From Membranipora membranacea (Eukaryota; Bryozoa; Gymnolaemata; Cheilostomatida; Membraniporidae), in NCBI GenBank assembly GCA_914767715.1, contig OU612066.1, positions 7,073,001-7,137,000 of the forward strand: a DNA stretch of 64,000 nucleotides. Direction: 5' to 3'. Below the pieces are notes generated by a model, which searched no databases, had not been told where the DNA came from, and was given only the letters and a program-made list of their open reading frames with translations. The translations under genes were made by a program, and so were the position numbers. This document shows positions 61,301 through 64,000 of this stretch, in pieces (within the stretch, counting starts at the first letter, position 1; the number at the start of each line of letters is the position of its first letter).

Positions 61301-62380
61301 GATGATTGTAATACGATCTAATGAATTTGCAATTTGATTTCAATGGGAGACACAGAAAACATGTAGTTTTTTTTCATTGCCTTTCAAGTCATTGACCTGG
61401 GTTAGAGCTTGATTTTAAATTAGTGCAATACATAAGTCATTAGTGTCATTAGTGTGCACACTTTGGTTTGGATGCACTTTATATCCTTGATGCCTTGATA
61501 CTGTACTATTTTAGTCACAAATCACTGATGTGATATTTTTGGCATGAAGAGGAATTTAAAAAGTTGCTGGTTCTGTATGGTGGCTTAAAAATTTAATGGG
61601 GCCATTAATATTGACCCAGGCAAATGTCAATCAGAGTGTCATGCAAGCAGCATAACTGACTAGAATACCATTGTGACTGTAGGGTCATCACAATTTGCAG
61701 ATATGCCACGTTACTGTGTGCAAGGTGTTGGATGTGTGCATAATATTTGACCTTTTAGTACACAAATTGAAAGCAATCTCTCATCCTGGCCAATGACAGC
61801 AAGGGCAACAAAAAAGAACACGAGTACTCTAGATATTTCATTGCTATCAATAATTAAAACATTTTCACGTTTGAATGTAAATCATTCATATTGGGGCTTT
61901 GACAATTGCTGAAGGGCCAACCCATCCAAGAATGTGACCTGTATTAGCCTACCCTAAAGGAGTAATGTGTTCAAAGGAGGGCAAGGACGTCATTCCACAC
62001 ATGCTTGAAATAACTAAATTTAAATCTAGCTAACATTTACACCCTCATTACTTTACTTTATATAGACTACCATCAGTCAGCTCACCTGAACTTTAGCTAA
62101 CATATACTTCTCCAGGGTACTTGTGGTTGTAGCCATGTCACGGGCCGGCTACTCTTTTGGTAGCTGCGTGACACGGCTAACTTGCTGTGTGGCACCCACT
62201 TTCCTCTCGGCAGCCACCTGTAGGCTATTTTATACATGTTATTAATGGACAGGCGATTAGGCCTAGTTGTTCCCAGCAGGATTGACACAGTGGCTGAGGT
62301 GATTCTCTACTTACCATTTGTAGTATGAAGGTCAGGCAGGCAGCGAGTCGTACTCCTTTAGAGAATCGCAGCTCAAGATA
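49379..62380 (-). CDS. SLC5-family sodium/solute symporter (monocarboxylate/iodide/multivitamin branch), 5' end outside window
   Basis: Plasma-membrane Na+-coupled transporter. Thirteen exons in phase: 62315-62380, 60713-60764, 59640-59707, 59020-59174, 58048-58188, 53363-53492, 52457-52661, 52095-52162, 51612-51698, 51091-51296, 50615-50715, 50180-50298 and 49379-49570. They encode 529 residues; roughly the first 80-100 are missing because the first exons lie above 64000. Motifs in order: [71 protein letters not shown] with [35 protein letters not shown], then [20 protein letters not shown] (Na2-site Ser/Thr region), [20 protein letters not shown] and [10 protein letters not shown]. The tail of about 100 residues is polar and acidic. 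This pattern is the SLC5A5/6/8/12 branch; the substrate cannot be decided. Intron 58047-53493 holds a candidate nested gene. Confidence 0.93.
49629..49718 (-). pseudogene. Decayed duplicate of the penultimate symporter exon
   Basis: About 90 bases in the last intron of the symporter gene are nearly identical to the real exon at 50180-50298 (blocks GAAAGCTCTCTGGTGTGGAG and TTATCAGCCCAATCATAGCA on the minus strand are shared exactly). One T is missing within GTTGTTATG, which breaks the reading frame. An acceptor-like TTACAG lies just upstream on the minus strand. It may be a silent exon copy or a frame-breaking alternative exon. Confidence 0.8.
55014..55857 (+). CDS. Candidate nested gene for a small, possibly secreted protein, inside a symporter intron
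   Basis: The family is not recognised. On the strand opposite to the host gene, exon 55014-55039 (MDKQCLLKW, good donor GTAAGT) joins in phase to exon 55437-55857 (strong acceptor TTTTTGCTTCAG), giving 148 residues. The first 28 residues contain a hydrophobic stretch [12 protein letters not shown] ending near DARS, a weak signal peptide or anchor. Then comes a dibasic site KLRTKR before [15 protein letters not shown]. The rest is acidic and glutamine-rich, without cysteine, and ends LLAQWTQAG. An alternative middle exon near 55250-55400 keeps the frame open upstream of 55437 and would give a different N-terminus. The open frame of over 130 codons in the second exon is long for AT-rich noncoding DNA. 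Confidence 0.45.
56912..57031. repeat. Inverted repeat with about 40-bp arms
   Basis: The left arm (56926-56964, AGTCTAAGTGCTCAGACGGC onward) and the right arm (56974-57014, ...CAGACGTCTGAACGCTTAGACT) are imperfect reverse complements. The similarity fades outward to AGATC/GATC flanks. It lies in the large symporter intron. A related single arm (TTTAAGTGCTCAAACGGTGC) is at 61048-61078. Confidence 0.75.
58395..58815. mobile_element. MITE-like element, symporter intron
   Basis: Terminal inverted repeats of about 55 bases: left about 58400-58455 (CTGATAATTC, GTACCTTTGTG, ATATATCTAGGAGTGTATT) and right about 58750-58812 with the same blocks in reverse complement. There is no coding capacity. The element sits between symporter exons ending at 58188 and starting at 59020. 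Confidence 0.75.
60604..60626. repeat. CAAGGAGT hairpin, copy 6
   Basis: CAAGGAGT, a seven-base loop CATTCTA, then ACTCCTTG. The stem extends to 10 bp with flanking AT. It lies in a symporter intron, about 85 bases from an exon. Confidence 0.7.
62129..62181. repeat. Imperfect hairpin in a symporter intron
   Basis: The arm GTAGCCATGTCACGGGCCGG with CTAC (62129-62152) faces GGTAGCTGCGTGACACGGCTAAC's reverse complement (62159-62181) across about six bases. The stem carries a few mismatches. Confidence 0.55.
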
Positions 62381-63091
62381 CTAAAATCAGAACACACAGG
62401 AGATGACAATGATTGAAATTCATATGTATTTATTTCCTCTTGGCAGCTAATTCTTTGTTATAGGCAAAGCTGTTTCAACGTTGCACATGGAGCAAGCTTT
62501 TAGTGGGTTTGTGGAACATAAACAAATAAAACTCATCATGGTTAGAGCCTTAGATCACTCTAATCCGGCAGTTGTGCTAGGTAAACCGAACAGGGCTAAA
62601 TCACATGAGAAAAGCAAGAGAGGTGAAAACACACCATAAAGCAAGAGGATATGTCAAGGTTATGAAGGTTCACACAGGCGGGATGAGGCCAAAATAATGA
62701 TCTATACTTTATTTATATTTTTTTGTTTCATTATTGTTATATCATTGTGTTCCCTGACGCTCAAATTTAAAAGTGTCATTTCTCTTGTAACTAAACACCA
62801 CTAGATAGTCAAAGATACAATAAACGAGGAGATCATATCACCAGAGAGTAAGAGTAGGATATACCCTCAGCCTCACCTGTGATATCATAATCCTGATAAT
62901 ATGAACTAACCGAACAAGAACAAGATAAAAAGGAGGCCAGTGCAGAACATAAACATGAATATGTAAAGAGGAGTATTATATCACTGATTGGAATTTTAGT
63001 ATCTACAGTGGTTAGGGCCTATCTATGTAAGCGATCATGAGATTAAACTTTATGATTTTAATGGACTTCCAAGAAGCCAGTAGATTAGATT

Positions 63092-63119
63092 ACAGAGTAA
63101 GGGTATATCCTTACTCTGT
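63092..63119. repeat. ACAGAGTAA hairpin, copy 2
   Basis: ACAGAGTAAGG pairs perfectly with CCTTACTCTGT around GTATAT. It shares stem and loop type with the copy at 40669-40700. Confidence 0.7.
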
Positions 63120-63424
63120 GATTAGATCATGTGCAGACTGAAACAAGAAATAATCAACTGTTCTAAATATGAAAACCAGGCACGAAATTGTCATGGAAGG
63201 TTGGAGAATCACTCTACATAAACTCAACGTTAGAAAAGTGAAGGGAGAATACTGACCATTTATATTTGTATGTGTGAAGTTGTGATCCTAATGTGTGGCT
63301 CACTAGGGGACAGCTTTCTGTGATTCCCCACCCCCCATGAAACAACGTAAGCCAACGACCACAGAAAGACCTGGCAACTAACTTCACACCTAGAGATGCT
63401 TAAAATAGTTTCAGAACTAGTCTA

Positions 63425-63446
63425 ACCAGAGACTATAGTCTCTGGT
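63425..63446. repeat. 22-bp perfect palindrome matching a TIR end
   Basis: The sequence ACCAGAGACTA is followed directly by its reverse complement, with no loop. Each half equals the outer end of the element at 47680-48632, as if two terminal repeats were joined head to head. Confidence 0.8.
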
Positions 63447-64000
63447 CTAACTACACTAACACAGCGTGATATCACCTATACAACTCCATCCTCTCTATGG
63501 ACAGAAAAATGATCAATGTTATAACTTTGACGCCATAACAATAACACACAAGGCCTTGTGAGTGCACAATAATTTTTGTGTACGCGAACTGACAGCCGAG
63601 GCAGCCATTTTTTACTCTTTAAATTATTCGTAATATAATCCATCTCTTTCACATTGCATCTATTCGGAAAGTTATTGTTAGCTTGTTTTGTAGGTTTAAA
63701 TCAAGCCACCCTATTATCAGCAGTCCAGCTTGAATATCGTGTGTTTGTTATCTTCAACTGTGACATCCGAAGAAAACAACCATCCAGTTTTATTTTTCTT
63801 AACATGCTAGAAAGAATTAAGTCTCTCAGTAACTGTAGGCCTACTACTAAACATTTTAAAGCGATAAAACCTTGAGCACTTCAAATCTTTGGGAACCAAA
63901 CAAATAATTATCAGACGCCTTATCATCGAATGAGGTATGTTGAGGAGGACTCAGAAGGGTTTAAAGTTTAGCTACTATTAGATTAATCTGCAATTTTGTT

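Larger units (their letters stand above)
62381..64000. other. Symporter intron or 5' part; no exon recognised
   Basis: The next upstream symporter exon should begin with the block before YLELRF on the minus strand, but no matching acceptor-exon-donor was found up to the window end. Two perfect short hairpins are present (63092-63119 and 63425-63446). Confidence 0.45.

Overview
This window is nuclear DNA from an animal, most likely a marine invertebrate; it cannot be placed in a phylum from sequence alone. The evidence is that genes are split by many short GT-AG introns whose phases join cleanly, there are no operons or ribosome binding sites, the base composition is AT-rich, and small inverted-repeat elements are common. 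Six conserved protein-coding genes and one smaller candidate gene were reconstructed by joining exons in phase, using recognised family motifs as a guide.

Layout. 1-8 kb, minus strand: a three-exon pterin-4a-carbinolamine dehydratase (1058-2026), then a six-exon zinc alcohol dehydrogenase (4048-7981) of the type that in bacteria goes with phosphonate catabolism. 10.2-26.5 kb, plus strand: a 20-exon NuMA (nuclear mitotic apparatus protein) orthologue of about 2552 residues, with a Hook-like head, a coiled coil held mostly in one 5.4-kb exon, and the Pins/LGN-binding NLM motif near the C-terminus. 27.7-31.8 kb, plus: a nine-exon PREB/Sec12-like guanine nucleotide exchange factor for Sar1. 33-38.7 kb, minus and convergent with it: an eight-exon membrane protein of the glycerophosphocholine acyltransferase (Gpc1) family, with a likely upstream 5'UTR exon carrying a short uORF. 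41.4-46.2 kb, minus: a ten-exon ankyrin-repeat protein ending in a SOCS box. 49.4-62.4 kb, minus: thirteen exons of an SLC5 sodium/solute symporter whose first exons lie beyond base 64000. A 4.5-kb intron of the symporter holds a candidate two-exon gene on the opposite strand (55014-55857).

The genes do not form a pathway. They are unrelated housekeeping functions: pterin recycling, redox chemistry, spindle orientation, ER export, phospholipid remodelling, ubiquitin-ligase substrate recognition and solute uptake.

The non-genic part is rich in inverted repeats: at least six MITE-like or fold-back elements (0.2-1.1 kb) in introns and intergenic DNA, and a scattered set of very short hairpins that share the stem CAAGGAGT or ACAGAGTAA. 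These recurring hairpins, including arms that differ between copies yet remain perfectly self-complementary, are the least explained feature. Also notable are a decayed duplicate of a symporter exon, a tandem duplication carrying a splice donor of the dehydrogenase gene, and a 42-bp perfect palindrome.
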